64,000 nt of DNA from Bin5 sp965242905 (lineage in GTDB: Bacteria; Chloroflexota; Anaerolineae; Caldilineales; Caldilineaceae). Shown here piece by piece: positions 43,462 to 51,367 of the stretch. Location: the NCBI GenBank assembly GCA_965242905.1, contig CBDETM010000002.1:930001-994000 (forward strand). Reading direction: 5' to 3'. The notes below the pieces were generated by a model. That model had not been told where the DNA came from, did no database searches, and worked only from the letters and a program-made list of their open reading frames with translations. How positions within the stretch are numbered: the stretch's first letter is position 1; the number at the start of each line of letters is the position of its first letter. The position numbers were made by a program, and so were the translations under genes.

Positions 43462-44640
43462 ATGGGTCTACCACTTTCGCATGTTACTGTGGTTGCGTTG
43501 GAGCAGGCGATTGCGGCGCCGCTGGCGACGCGACATCTGGCCGATTTGGGGGCGCGGGTGATCAAGGTGGAGCGGCCGGGCGGCGGGGATTTTGCGCGCC
43601 ATTATGATACGGCGGCCGGGGGGCTGTGCAGCCACTTTGCGTGGGCGAACAGGTCGAAGGAGTCGATCACGCTGGATTTGAAGTCGGCGGGCGGCAAGGA
43701 TGTTTTGGCACGGCTGCTGGAGGGGGCGGATGTTTTTGTTCAGAATCTGGGGCCAGGGGCGGTGGACAGGCTGGGTTTTGGCGATGAACGGCTGCGAGCG
43801 GACTATCCGGAGTTGATCGTGTGCCACGTGAGCGGTTACGGCGCGGATGGACCCTACCGCGACAAGAAGGCGTACGATTTGCTGATCCAGGCGGAAACGG
43901 GTGTTGTTTCGGTAACCGGAAGCGAGGACGGGCCGGCGAAGAGCGGGATTCCAGTGGCGGACATTGCCGGGGGGATGTATGCGTACAGCAGCATTCTTGC
44001 GGCGCTGCTGCAGCGGGAGCGGGACGGTGGGGGGTGCGTGCTGCATGTTTCGCTGTATGACGGGTTGTGCGATTGGATGGGATTCCCGGCCTACTTTGCT
44101 TTAGGAGGAGAGCGACTGCCGCGTACGGGCGCGAACCATCCTTCGATCGCGCCGTACGGGCCTTATGCAGTCGGAGACGGGCGCACGATCCTGTTCTCGA
44201 TTCAGAGCCAACGGGAGTGGGAGCAGCTTTGCACTGAGGTGCTGGCATTGCCGGAGCTTGCGGGCGATGACCGATTCTCGGACAATATGCGGCGTGTGCA
44301 GAACAGGGCGGCGCTGCGAGCGGAGATCGAGTCGGTCTTCGCGGGAATGACGGCGTCGGAGGTTGCGGAACGGATGGAGAGAGGGAAGATTGCCTATGCG
44401 GCGCTGCGGGAGCTGGAGGAGTTCTGGGCGCATCCGCAACTGATGGCGCGGGGTCGGGTGGCGGAGGTGGGGTCGCCGGTGGGGCCGTTGCCGGCGATGC
44501 TGCCGGCGACGACGAGCGAGTCCTGGCCGGCGCGTTTCGAGGCGATCCCGGATACGGGGGAACATACGCGGGCGCTGCTGGTCGAGCTTGGCTATGGGGT
44601 GGAGGCGATTGAGGGGTTTGAGCGAGACGATGTGGTGTAA
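43462..44640 (+). CDS. CaiB/BaiF-family (class III) CoA-transferase
   Basis: The 392-residue protein has the family opening VTVVALEQAIAAPLATRHLADLGARVIKVERPGGGD-like stretch, NRSKESITLDLKSAGGKDVLARLL, and the catalytic Asp139 in KAYDLLIQAETG. Class III transferases move CoA between acids through an aspartyl-CoA intermediate and act as interlocked dimers. ATG 43462 is chosen because upstream in-frame residues have no family match. No strong ribosome-binding site is apparent. Gene neighbours (acyl-CoA dehydrogenase, MaoC dehydratase) suggest a catabolic acyl-CoA pathway. It may also belong to a 3-hydroxypropionate-like route, but no other enzymes of that route are in view. Confidence 0.88.
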   Translation: MGLPLSHVTVVALEQAIAAPLATRHLADLGARVIKVERPGGGDFARHYDTAAGGLCSHFAWANRSKESITLDLKSAGGKDVLARLLEGADVFVQNLGPGAVDRLGFGDERLRADYPELIVCHVSGYGADGPYRDKKAYDLLIQAETGVVSVTGSEDGPAKSGIPVADIAGGMYAYSSILAALLQRERDGGGCVLHVSLYDGLCDWMGFPAYFALGGERLPRTGANHPSIAPYGPYAVGDGRTILFSIQSQREWEQLCTEVLALPELAGDDRFSDNMRRVQNRAALRAEIESVFAGMTASEVAERMERGKIAYAALRELEEFWAHPQLMARGRVAEVGSPVGPLPAMLPATTSESWPARFEAIPDTGEHTRALLVELGYGVEAIEGFERDDVV

Positions 44641-44647
44641 GGGAAAT

Positions 44648-44687
44648 GCAGTTTCTAGTTTCTAGTTTTTAGTAGTTAGTTTTCAGG
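44648..44687 (+). repeat. Heptamer tract after the CoA-transferase gene
   Basis: CAGTTTCTAGTTTCTAG then TTTTTAGTAGTTAGT shows the 7-bp AGT-based period, 8 bp after the stop codon. Confidence 0.7.
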
Positions 44688-44931
44688 TAGCTACAAAGCC
44701 ATGTTCTGTGTGTGTTCTGTGTGCGGACTGCCTGGGCGGAACGGGCCGTTAGTATTTGTGTAGCGGGCTGGCGATGGTCATGGCGGTGAACGATGGGGAT
44801 ATGTGGGAGTTGCCTTGTCTGGCTTGCCTGCGCTGCACATACTCGGAATGTGCCGAGACGCGGGGTGGGGTGAAGCCCGGCCGCCGCGAGAGGCCAACTT
44901 CAAATTAGCCACACACTTGCTACGGCGCGGA

Positions 44932-45005
44932 CAGGAGAGGGGGCGTTGCGGGGGCGGAGCCCCCGCACAAGGGAGGGCCGACTAGGCCCGACCGCACAAC
45001 TGCAG
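44932..45005 (+). repeat. Dispersed two-hairpin repeat, copy C (core only)
   Basis: Only the 3' core is clear: GAGAGGGGGCGTTGCG, the GCGGGGGC/GCCCCCGC hairpin and GGGCC-GACTA-GGCCC, ending GCACAACTGCAGT. The 5' arm is weak or missing. Heptamers follow at once, and another tract lies at 44648. The rest of the 44641-45107 gap has no recognised gene. Confidence 0.75.
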
Positions 45006-45057
45006 TAGTTAGTAGTCAGTAGTCAGTAGTTAGTGGTCAGTGGTCAGTGGTCAGTAG
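45003..45057 (+). repeat. Heptamer tract before the MaoC gene
   Basis: About eight heptamers (CAGTAGTTAGTAGTCAG, then CAGTAGTTAGTGGTC and AGTGGTCAGTGGTC) run from the end of repeat copy C. Confidence 0.8.
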
Positions 45058-45107
45058 GTGGTACGGAGGAGAGCGTAGTCTTGTAGGAATTTGCGAGGAG
45101 ATTGGGG

Positions 45108-45596
45108 ATGGGCGAGGGGCGATTTTTTGAGGATTTCAGTGTGGGGGATGTTTTTGAGCATAGGCTGGGGCGCACTGTGCTGGCGGCGGACAATGTGTGG
45201 TTTACGCTGCTGACGGTGAACCCGAATCCGATCCATTTCGATGCCCATTATGCAAGCCAGACGGAGTGGGGGCGGCCGCTGGTGGATTCGACGTTTACGC
45301 TGGCGCTGGTTACGGGGCTGTCGGTGGCGGATATTTCGCAGAATGCGGTCAATCTGGGCTGGGACGAGGTGCGGCTGCCGGCGCCTGTTTTTGAGGGCGA
45401 CACGATTTACGCTCAGAGCGAGGTGTTGCATCTGCGGGCTTCGCGGAGCCGACCGCATCAGGGGATTGTCACGGTGCGGACTGTTGGGTTCAATCAGGAC
45501 GGGGTGGTTGTAATCGAGTTCAAACGTACGCTACTTGTCTACAGGCGCGGTCATGGTCCGAAATCTAGTCGGCCGGTTGTTCAGGGTACTGCATGA
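45108..45596 (+). CDS. MaoC-family (hot-dog fold) dehydratase
   Basis: The 162-residue single hot-dog protein begins GEGRFFEDFSVGDVFEHRLGRTV and has the active-site pattern NPNPIHFDAHYASQTEWGRPLVDS, with the catalytic Asp and His of (R)-specific enoyl-CoA hydratases. ATG 45108 lies 7 nt after GAGGAG; an in-frame TTG at 45102 is less well placed. Hydration of an enoyl-CoA produced by the acyl-CoA dehydrogenase two genes upstream is a reasonable inference. The spacing is loosened by repeats, so it may be a separate transcript. Confidence 0.9.
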   Translation: MGEGRFFEDFSVGDVFEHRLGRTVLAADNVWFTLLTVNPNPIHFDAHYASQTEWGRPLVDSTFTLALVTGLSVADISQNAVNLGWDEVRLPAPVFEGDTIYAQSEVLHLRASRSRPHQGIVTVRTVGFNQDGVVVIEFKRTLLVYRRGHGPKSSRPVVQGTA

Positions 45597-45687
45597 GGGG
45601 CAGCAGAGGCGGACGCCAGGACGTCCAGGCAACAGCAGTTTGACCACAATTGGTACTGGGTTCAGGTCCGGTTCAGACGATTCAACG

Positions 45688-46194
45688 ATGATACGCCTGG
45701 AAACGCCAAGACTGACGCTGATGGCACTGACGGTGCAGCAGATGCGCTGGCAGCGGGACAGTTTTGCGCGGCTGGAGCAGGCGCTGGGCCTGGCGGCGAG
45801 CGGGCAGCGGCTGGAGGACGAGCTGCGGCCGATCGTTTCGCGGGCGATCAGTCACATGCGGCGCAGGCCGTACCATGCGCGCTGGCATTGTCAGTGGGCG
45901 GCGGTGTTGAAGGAGGAGCGTCGCATTGTAGGCAGCCTGGCGTTCAAGGGTCCGCCGGACCGCGATAACGCGGTGGAGATTGGTTACGGATTCGATCCGA
46001 ATTACCACAACCGCGGGTTGGCGACGGAGGCGGTCGGGGAGATGGTGCGGTGGGCGCTGGATGAGGAAGGTGTGGAGGCGGTGATTGCGGAGACGGCGAA
46101 TATGAATGTGGCGTCGATGCGGGTGTTGCAGAAGGTTGGGTTTGTGATCACGTCGGCGACGCAGCGGTATTTGTATTGGAGAATCAGTTTTTAG
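45688..46194 (+). CDS. GNAT-family N-acetyltransferase (RimJ/RimL-like)
   Basis: The 168-residue protein opens MIRLETPRLTLMALT, the start typical of RimJ-type acetyltransferases. It contains the acetyl-CoA-binding GYGFDPNYHNRGLATEAV loop (the R/Q-x-x-G-x-G/A pattern) and NVASMRVLQKVGF. It transfers acetyl from acetyl-CoA to an amine, target unknown. ATG 45688 is preferred to an upstream in-frame ATG at 45535, which overlaps the MaoC gene. The stop codon TAG (46192-46194) lies inside the first heptamer of the tract that follows, and an IS66 element is inserted there. Confidence 0.88.
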   Translation: MIRLETPRLTLMALTVQQMRWQRDSFARLEQALGLAASGQRLEDELRPIVSRAISHMRRRPYHARWHCQWAAVLKEERRIVGSLAFKGPPDRDNAVEIGYGFDPNYHNRGLATEAVGEMVRWALDEEGVEAVIAETANMNVASMRVLQKVGFVITSATQRYLYWRISF

Positions 46195-46215
46195 TTTTGA
46201 GTTTTTAGTTTTTAG
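46185..46215 (+). repeat. Heptamer tract overlapping the GNAT stop codon, left of IS66
   Basis: CAGTTTTTAG, TTTTGAG, TTTTTAG, TTTTTAG run with a 7-bp period. The tract's last 8 bp, GTTTTTAG, are the left target duplication of the IS66 element. Confidence 0.85.
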
Positions 46216-47742
46216 GTAACTACTAAGCCTGAGAGGTGTCAGGGATGAAGGGTTGGTCAAGAAAGGCGTTGTGGATGGCATCAATTGCGTTGAGGCCATG
46301 TTTACGGGCAGTAGAGATATAGGAGCGCAAAGCACAGAAGATGTGGGCCCCGCCTTCTGTACGAAAGCAGCCGGATACCTTCTGTTGAACCTTTATCATG
46401 CGTACATCTCGTTCGACCAGGTTGTTGTCAAAAGGGATGCGGAAGTCATACATGAAGGCCAGGACGCCGGCCTTATGTTTGTGCAAGCGGTCAAGCAGGT
46501 TTTTAGGCGGCGACTGTTTGGGTCGCCCGATCGGTCTGGGTTTTGTCTTTGGCGGGGAAGGGTTGGCGGCAAAACCCTGGGCAATGAGCGCATCGTACTC
46601 GGCCTCGTAGTAGGCCAGGCGGTCTCGCGGCAAGGCAGTGTGTTGTTCGGAGGTTGATGCGACTTCGTCTTTGATGTCGCACAACAAGCGTTTCATCTTT
46701 GCCGCCCATGCCTGGTCGTACTGTTCAACGATAAAGCAGAGGTCGCGCAGGTGATGGACGTTGCAGAAGCTATGCTGACAGTCGCTGAACTTGAGGTAGG
46801 AGCGCCAGTAATCATGCACAGCAACGCCCTTGTAATGGGGCAAGATGCCTCCGTCTCGCATCCCGATATGCCCGCGTTTGTCATGCACGTGGTACTGGGT
46901 CAGTTTCTCTGTGCTGGCCACATGCAACCACCGCAACTGCCCTGCGACACGCATGCCGCTCTCATCGAAATGGACGACAGGCGCCGCAATCAGCTGTTGG
47001 CGAATCTGGGCCAGGCTCGCTTGCGTACGGCTGGCAAGTTGGCGGGCGGCTGTCAGCAACACCGGCTCCGATGGCGCATCCCCGTAGAGGGCAGTCAGCA
47101 ACTCTCTGATGCGCGCCAGAGGGATGAACTGTTGGCCGTAGAGGTAGCAGGCGAGTGCCTTCAGACGCAGACCATACTGGGTCGGCTGACCCACGTTGGC
47201 GGGAAACGCTCCCTTTACGCACGCACCACAGCCAGGACACTGCTTGACTTCCGCCTGATGCTCTGTCACTTCGATTCTGGCTGGTGGAATGTCGAATACC
47301 TGCCGTTTCTCATGCCGCGTGACAGTCTCCGCATCCAGCTTTGCCTGGCAGTGCGGGCAATCCGCCAGCCTATGAACGATGACATGGTCCGGTTCCGCCA
47401 CCTGCAGCAAGGTGCGTCCTTTATGCCCGCGTTGGCCACCGCGCGGCCGTTGCCCAGGGCGGCGCAGACTCTTGCGCCTGCTTTTCTTCGGACCATCACT
47501 GCTCGGTGGCTTGCCGCTGTTATGACTGTCTTTAGCCAGTTGATCCTGCAACTGCTGAATCAACTCCTGTTGCTCAGCCAATTGCTGCTGCAAGATCAGG
47601 ATTACAGCGATCAGGCTCTCCTGGTCTAACTGCCTTAGTTGCTCTCGGTCCCGCTGGTCCTGTTTGCTCATGTTTCTTACTCTACATCATCCAAGAGCAA
47701 TCACACATTAGCTCTTTCTCGTTACATAGGCTTAGTAGTTAC
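46216..47742 (-). mobile_element. IS66-family insertion sequence with perfect 8-bp target duplication
   Basis: The 1527-bp element begins GTAACTACTAAGCCT (46216-46230) and ends with its complement (47728-47742). GTTTTTAG is duplicated at 46208-46215 and 47743-47750, the 8-bp length expected for IS66. It encodes only the large transposase on the minus strand, so it is a minimal IS66 without tnpA and tnpB. The target is a heptamer tract. Confidence 0.95.
46223..47671 (-). CDS. IS66-family transposase (TnpC type)
   Basis: The 482-residue protein has a leucine-zipper-like N-terminal coiled coil (EQQELIQQLQDQLAKDSHN) and the SGKPPSSDGPKK segment of IS66. A zinc-finger-like CPHCQAKL / CPGCGACVKG region follows, then a DDE domain with HFDESGMRV, AVHDYWRSYL and NNLVERDVRM. 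The frame is intact and probably active. Its stop TAG lies in the left terminal repeat. The accessory proteins TnpA and TnpB are missing; many solo-tnpC elements move without them. Confidence 0.93.
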   Translation of the reverse strand: MSKQDQRDREQLRQLDQESLIAVILILQQQLAEQQELIQQLQDQLAKDSHNSGKPPSSDGPKKSRRKSLRRPGQRPRGGQRGHKGRTLLQVAEPDHVIVHRLADCPHCQAKLDAETVTRHEKRQVFDIPPARIEVTEHQAEVKQCPGCGACVKGAFPANVGQPTQYGLRLKALACYLYGQQFIPLARIRELLTALYGDAPSEPVLLTAARQLASRTQASLAQIRQQLIAAPVVHFDESGMRVAGQLRWLHVASTEKLTQYHVHDKRGHIGMRDGGILPHYKGVAVHDYWRSYLKFSDCQHSFCNVHHLRDLCFIVEQYDQAWAAKMKRLLCDIKDEVASTSEQHTALPRDRLAYYEAEYDALIAQGFAANPSPPKTKPRPIGRPKQSPPKNLLDRLHKHKAGVLAFMYDFRIPFDNNLVERDVRMIKVQQKVSGCFRTEGGAHIFCALRSYISTARKHGLNAIDAIHNAFLDQPFIPDTSQA

Positions 47743-47822
47743 GTTTTTAGTATTGAGTTTTTGGTTTTCAGTTTCTAGTTTTTAGTATTGAGTTTTTAGT
47801 TTTCAGTTTCTAGTTTTTAGTG
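47743..47822 (+). repeat. Heptamer tract, right of IS66
   Basis: GTTTTTAGTATTGAG, TTTTTGG, TTTTCAG, TTTCTAG, TTTTTAG and further units, each 7 bp, continue the tract cut by the insertion. It starts with the right target copy GTTTTTAG. Between 47823 and 47916 no gene is recognised. Confidence 0.85.
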
Positions 47823-47916
47823 AACACCAGTCTTACCAGTCCTTTGAGGTTTGGCTGAATTGAGAAAGGCGAGGGCAAGACCCGGACTATCAAGAAAAGG
47901 GCACGAAGGGAGGCGG

Positions 47917-48768
47917 TCAGTTTTTTTGGACGATGTAGATGAGTTCGGAGGGGTAGGTGAGGGAGTCGGCTTGCCAGCCGGCTTTTTTGATCTGGGAAAG
48001 GAAGTTGGCGGTGTAGTGTTGGGCCATGCCATGTTTGCGGCCGGCGAGGGTGTGGTTGGGGAAGGAGACGATGAGGATTGGGGCGTCGATCTGGTGGAGG
48101 AGGCGTTCGGATGCGCCGCTTTGGATCTTTTCGAGGCAGGGCAGTGTTTTGAGGAGGAAGGCGAGGTCTGCGGGCGGTGTGTTCTTGTCGTCGAGGGCAT
48201 TGTGTTGTACGGCGGCGCCGGCGAAGCCCATGATTGTGAAGAAGCGATTGAGGAAGTCGATCTGGTCGGAATAGATGTCATAGGAGAAGTAGGTCACATC
48301 GTTAGGGAGGGGCATCCAGGGGCGGGACAGCGGGTGCAGTCCGCAGGCGATATCGAGGATGGATGTGACGGGCGGAAGCCGTTGGAAGAGCTGCGGATAG
48401 AGGCTGTCGAGAATGGGGAGCCTTTCGTGGGTGGAGGCGTGGGCGGCCATGAGGCGGCGCAGGAGCGTACGCACGGATGGGTCGGCACTTGGGTCGCTGC
48501 CGGGGCCGCGTTTGGCGGCGGTGACGGTTGTTTGCAGTTGGCGGAAGGCGTCGTCGTAGTCGAGGTTGCGGCGGATGTAGGCGGCGGCGCTCTGATGGAG
48601 CTGGCTTTTGGCGGCTTTGACGGCCTCTTTGATGGAACGGCCCTTGGCGAGTTCGGCGGCGGCGATGTCGCGTACCAGGCCGGGGTGGATGGAGCGGTAT
48701 TTTCGGGCGGTCAGGATGGAGGCCAGCGCCTGGTCCAGCCGGTCTTCGGGCGTCGGGTCGGCGTTCAT
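47917..48768 (-). CDS. ArmA/RmtB-like 16S rRNA (m7G1405) methyltransferase family protein
   Basis: The 283-residue protein follows the FmrO/Arm/Rmt aminoglycoside-resistance family along its length. These parts match: ALASILTARKYRSIHPG at the N-terminus; AHASTHERLPILDSLY (109-124); the SAM-binding SILDIACGLHPLS (136-148); Asp164; SFPNHTLAGRKHGM (235-248); and the C-terminal SELIYIVQKN. These correspond block by block to RmtB (ILDIACGLNPLA, SFPTRSLGGRGKGM, TELIYLIKKNG). In producers and clinical isolates such enzymes methylate G1405 of 16S rRNA and block gentamicin-type drugs. Whether this one is active is unknown. It follows smpB 79 bp downstream, an unusual genomic position. Confidence 0.82.
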   Translation of the reverse strand: MNADPTPEDRLDQALASILTARKYRSIHPGLVRDIAAAELAKGRSIKEAVKAAKSQLHQSAAAYIRRNLDYDDAFRQLQTTVTAAKRGPGSDPSADPSVRTLLRRLMAAHASTHERLPILDSLYPQLFQRLPPVTSILDIACGLHPLSRPWMPLPNDVTYFSYDIYSDQIDFLNRFFTIMGFAGAAVQHNALDDKNTPPADLAFLLKTLPCLEKIQSGASERLLHQIDAPILIVSFPNHTLAGRKHGMAQHYTANFLSQIKKAGWQADSLTYPSELIYIVQKN

Positions 48769-48847
48769 TGTGGTTGGGGCGACTGGATTGTGGCGGCCGA
48801 GAGCGTTGTGGTGCGGGCCGTTTGCCGGGCAACTGTTACGTGACCGG

Positions 48848-49360
48848 CTAGGCCCGGCCGTTGCCGCCGGTGTAACGCTGTTTCAAGGCGCGATTGACGT
48901 CGCGTTCGGCGTCGCGCCGGGCGATGGACTGGCGTTTGTCGTACTGCCGTTTGCCGCGTACGAGGGCGATCTGGACTTTGGCGAGGCCGGCGTCGTTTAT
49001 GTACATGCGCAGGGGGACGATGGTCCAATTGCGCTGGGTGGCGCGCGCGTGGATGTGATCGATCTGGCGCCGGTGCAGGAGCAGCTTGCGGGAGCGTGTT
49101 TCCTCGTGGTTGGAGCGATTGCCGTGCCGGTACTGGGCGATGTGGACGCCCATGAGCCAGGCCTCGCCGTTGCGGACGAGAACGAAACCTTCACGCAGGT
49201 TCACTGAGCCGGCGCGTACGGACTTGATTTCGGTGCCGGTAAGAGCGATACCGGCTTCGAAGGTTTCCTCGATGAAGTAGTCGTGACGGGCTTTGCGATT
49301 TGTGGCGACGGTGCGCGGCCCGGTCGGCGCTGTCTTTGTCTGCTGCTTTTTCTTAGCCAA
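48848..49360 (-). CDS. smpB: SsrA-binding protein
   Basis: The 170-residue protein contains the SmpB pattern TNRKARHDYFIEETFEAGIALTG-like start (20-42), EIKSVRAGSVNLREGFVLV, the tmRNA-contacting RSRKLLLHRRQI, and a basic C-terminus. It acts with tmRNA to rescue stalled ribosomes. The C-terminal KRQYDKRQSIARRDAERDVNRALK tail is the decoding-centre helix. The gene lies 32 bp after the S41 protease and may share its transcript. No ssrA gene is recognised in this window. A short basic N-terminal extension (KKKQQTKTAPTGPRT) is longer than in E. coli. Confidence 0.96.
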   Translation of the reverse strand: MAKKKQQTKTAPTGPRTVATNRKARHDYFIEETFEAGIALTGTEIKSVRAGSVNLREGFVLVRNGEAWLMGVHIAQYRHGNRSNHEETRSRKLLLHRRQIDHIHARATQRNWTIVPLRMYINDAGLAKVQIALVRGKRQYDKRQSIARRDAERDVNRALKQRYTGGNGRA

Positions 49361-49392
49361 TGTCTGTATTCGTGGTCATTGGGAGCGCCTCG

Positions 49393-50688
49393 TTATTCCC
49401 CGGTTCTGAGTAACTCGAGGGCGCGATCGAGTTGCGGGTCTTCCTCGTTTTCTCTCTGCTCGATGGTCCGTTCGACGAATATGTCGGGCTCCAATCCGGT
49501 GTCGTCGATAGACCGGTCGGACGGCGTGTACCAGAGGGCGATGGTCACGCGCAGCAGGCTGTCGTCGCTGAGGGTATGGGGCAGTTGGACGCTGCCTTTG
49601 CCGAAGGTCGTCACACCGAGGAGGCGGGCGCGCTCGACGTCCTGGAGGGCGCCGGCGACGATTTCACTGGCGCTGGCACTGCCTTCGTTGACGAGCACGA
49701 TCATGGGCAGGTCATCGGGAACGAGGGCACTGCCTTCGGTGTTGTAGGTTTCTTCGGTGCCGTCGCTGAAGCGCTCGATGAGCACGCGCTCGTCCTCGAG
49801 GAAGATGCTGGCCACGCGGATGGCCTCGCGCAGGAGGCCGCCGGGATTGCTGCGAAGATCGAAGATCAGGCCCTGCGTGTCGTCGGTCAGCAGGTTCTCA
49901 AGCTCGTCGCGCAGCTTCTTGCTGGCATCAACGGAAAACCGTTTGAGGGCGACATAGGCGTATTCGTCATTGTCCCCGTAGATTTCGCTCTCGACAACTG
50001 GGACATCGATCAGAGCGCGGGTAACGGGAAACTCCAGAGGTTCATCCAATCCTTCGCGGCGAACGGTCAAGTGGACTTCGGTCCCTTTTGGCCCCTTAAT
50101 CCTGTTGATGGCTTCGTTCAGGCCGGTCAGTTCGGCCACATCCTGGCCGTTGATGGCGATGATCAGATCGCCGGGGCGAATGCCGGCGTTCCAAGCGGGT
50201 TGATCCTCAAAGGGTTCGATGATGCGAACTGCGCCCTCGTCTTCGGCCCATTCGACCATAGCGCCGATGCCTTCGAAGCTGCCCTCGATGCTTTCCATGA
50301 AGCTGGTGGCTTCATCGGGGGTCAGAAAGCCGGTGTTCTTGTCGTCAAGCGTTTCGAGCACGCCGCGGATGGCGCCGTAACTGCGTTCGTTTGGCGCGGG
50401 CAGCTCTCCGTAGAAGTCCTCTTCGACCAACTCCATCGCTTCCCAGAAGATGTCCAGGTCGTTGGGGGAGAGGGCGCGGTCGGTCTCGGCTGCGATCACG
50501 GTAGAGCCGGCGGTATCGTCGGCGTTGCTCATGCGGCCGATCGCAAAGCCCAAAGCGGAGCCCACGGAGAAGATCACAGCGGCGGCCAGAAGGACGGCGC
50601 AGCCAGTGAGATGCAGCTTTTGGCGGGAGGAGATCTGTTTTCCCAGACTAAGTCTGGTCAGTGCAGTCTGTTTATCGCCATTACCCAT
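49393..50688 (-). CDS. C-terminal processing protease (S41, CtpA-like)
   Basis: The 431-residue protein has one N-terminal membrane segment (LTGCAVLLAAAVIFSVGSAL, 28-47), a PDZ domain (GIGAMVEWAEDEGAV, then PAWNAGIRPGDLIIAING) and the S41 catalytic region. The catalytic Ser is in NEGSASASEIVAGAL and the Lys in TFGKGSVQLPH. It should cleave the C-termini of exported proteins in the extracytoplasmic space. ATG 50688 follows GGGAGATTC upstream. smpB and the RmtB-like gene lie downstream in the same direction. Confidence 0.92.
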   Translation of the reverse strand: MGNGDKQTALTRLSLGKQISSRQKLHLTGCAVLLAAAVIFSVGSALGFAIGRMSNADDTAGSTVIAAETDRALSPNDLDIFWEAMELVEEDFYGELPAPNERSYGAIRGVLETLDDKNTGFLTPDEATSFMESIEGSFEGIGAMVEWAEDEGAVRIIEPFEDQPAWNAGIRPGDLIIAINGQDVAELTGLNEAINRIKGPKGTEVHLTVRREGLDEPLEFPVTRALIDVPVVESEIYGDNDEYAYVALKRFSVDASKKLRDELENLLTDDTQGLIFDLRSNPGGLLREAIRVASIFLEDERVLIERFSDGTEETYNTEGSALVPDDLPMIVLVNEGSASASEIVAGALQDVERARLLGVTTFGKGSVQLPHTLSDDSLLRVTIALWYTPSDRSIDDTGLEPDIFVERTIEQRENEEDPQLDRALELLRTGE

Positions 50689-50850
50689 TGGGAGATTCCT
50701 GAGCGAGTAAGACTCGGACGAACGGCGGCGAGTGTGCCGACCATCTTCGCTTGAGACGGAACGAGTCTGGCAGAGAATCGCTTTCGAACGGATGAACTTC
50801 CAGAGATTCTACCATACGGGGTGGTTGCGGGAAAGGAATCGAGCATCCAA

Positions 50851-51195
50851 AGGGGTGCATCCCAGATTTGGGGTGGGAACAATCTGGCGGGGAATCAGTG
50901 CCAGCGGTGGCTGGCGTTGTTTACCGTATTTGGACGAGACGCAGTGCGTGTGCCAGGCCTGGCAGTACGGCGGCGTCCGTCAGTTGGGGAGGGTGCGAGG
51001 TCAGGCACATGGCCGGCGCCTGCGGGGAGCTGATGGGACTGGCGGGACGTGGTCTGGCGGGACACCTTCGATTAGGCACCTGTCACCAATGTCGACACCA
51101 GGTCGATGAGGCGTGTTATAGTAGAGGGGGCGTTGCGGGGGCGGAGCCCCCGCACAAGGGAGGGCCGAATAGGCCCGACCGCCCAGAACTGCAGT
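50851..51195 (+). repeat. Dispersed two-hairpin repeat, copy D (full length)
   Basis: This is the longest copy (about 345 bp), matching copy B from GGGGTGCATCC through GGGACTGGCGGGACG and CACCTTCGATTAGGCACC to the two-hairpin core (51136-51180), ending CGCCCAGAACTGCAGT. No open frame is conserved between copies B and D. Between 50689 and 50850 nothing is recognised. Confidence 0.85.
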
Positions 51196-51212
51196 AACTG
51201 CAGTAGTCAGTG
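51189..51212 (+). repeat. Short heptamer tract after repeat copy D
   Basis: CTGCAGTAACTGCAGTAGTCAGTG shows the AGT-based period next to repeat copy D, as at copies A, B and C. Confidence 0.6.
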
Positions 51213-51244
51213 AAGGCAGCGAATGAAGGAGGGAATCGGGATTC

Positions 51245-51272
51245 TTTGGCGGGTGGAGAACGGGGCTATAAT
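51245..51272 (+). promoter_or_regulatory. Candidate promoter of the second RraA-like gene
   Basis: TTTGGC (51245-51250) and a perfect TATAAT (51267-51272) are separated by 16 bp. The start codon is 96 bp downstream. The -35 box is weak. Confidence 0.45.
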
Positions 51273-51367
51273 TGGGAATGCGGAGGTGCTTTGGGCGGGT
51301 GATTGGGCGCATCTTTGCCATGAGCCTCTGAACAGGAGTGACAACAGCAAATGCGGGAGGGGGAGAG

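Noticed and set aside
50851..51195. Small proteins encoded within the dispersed repeat
   Set aside because: Copies B and D do not keep the same frame, and copies A and C lack large parts. The conservation is at DNA level in the hairpins.
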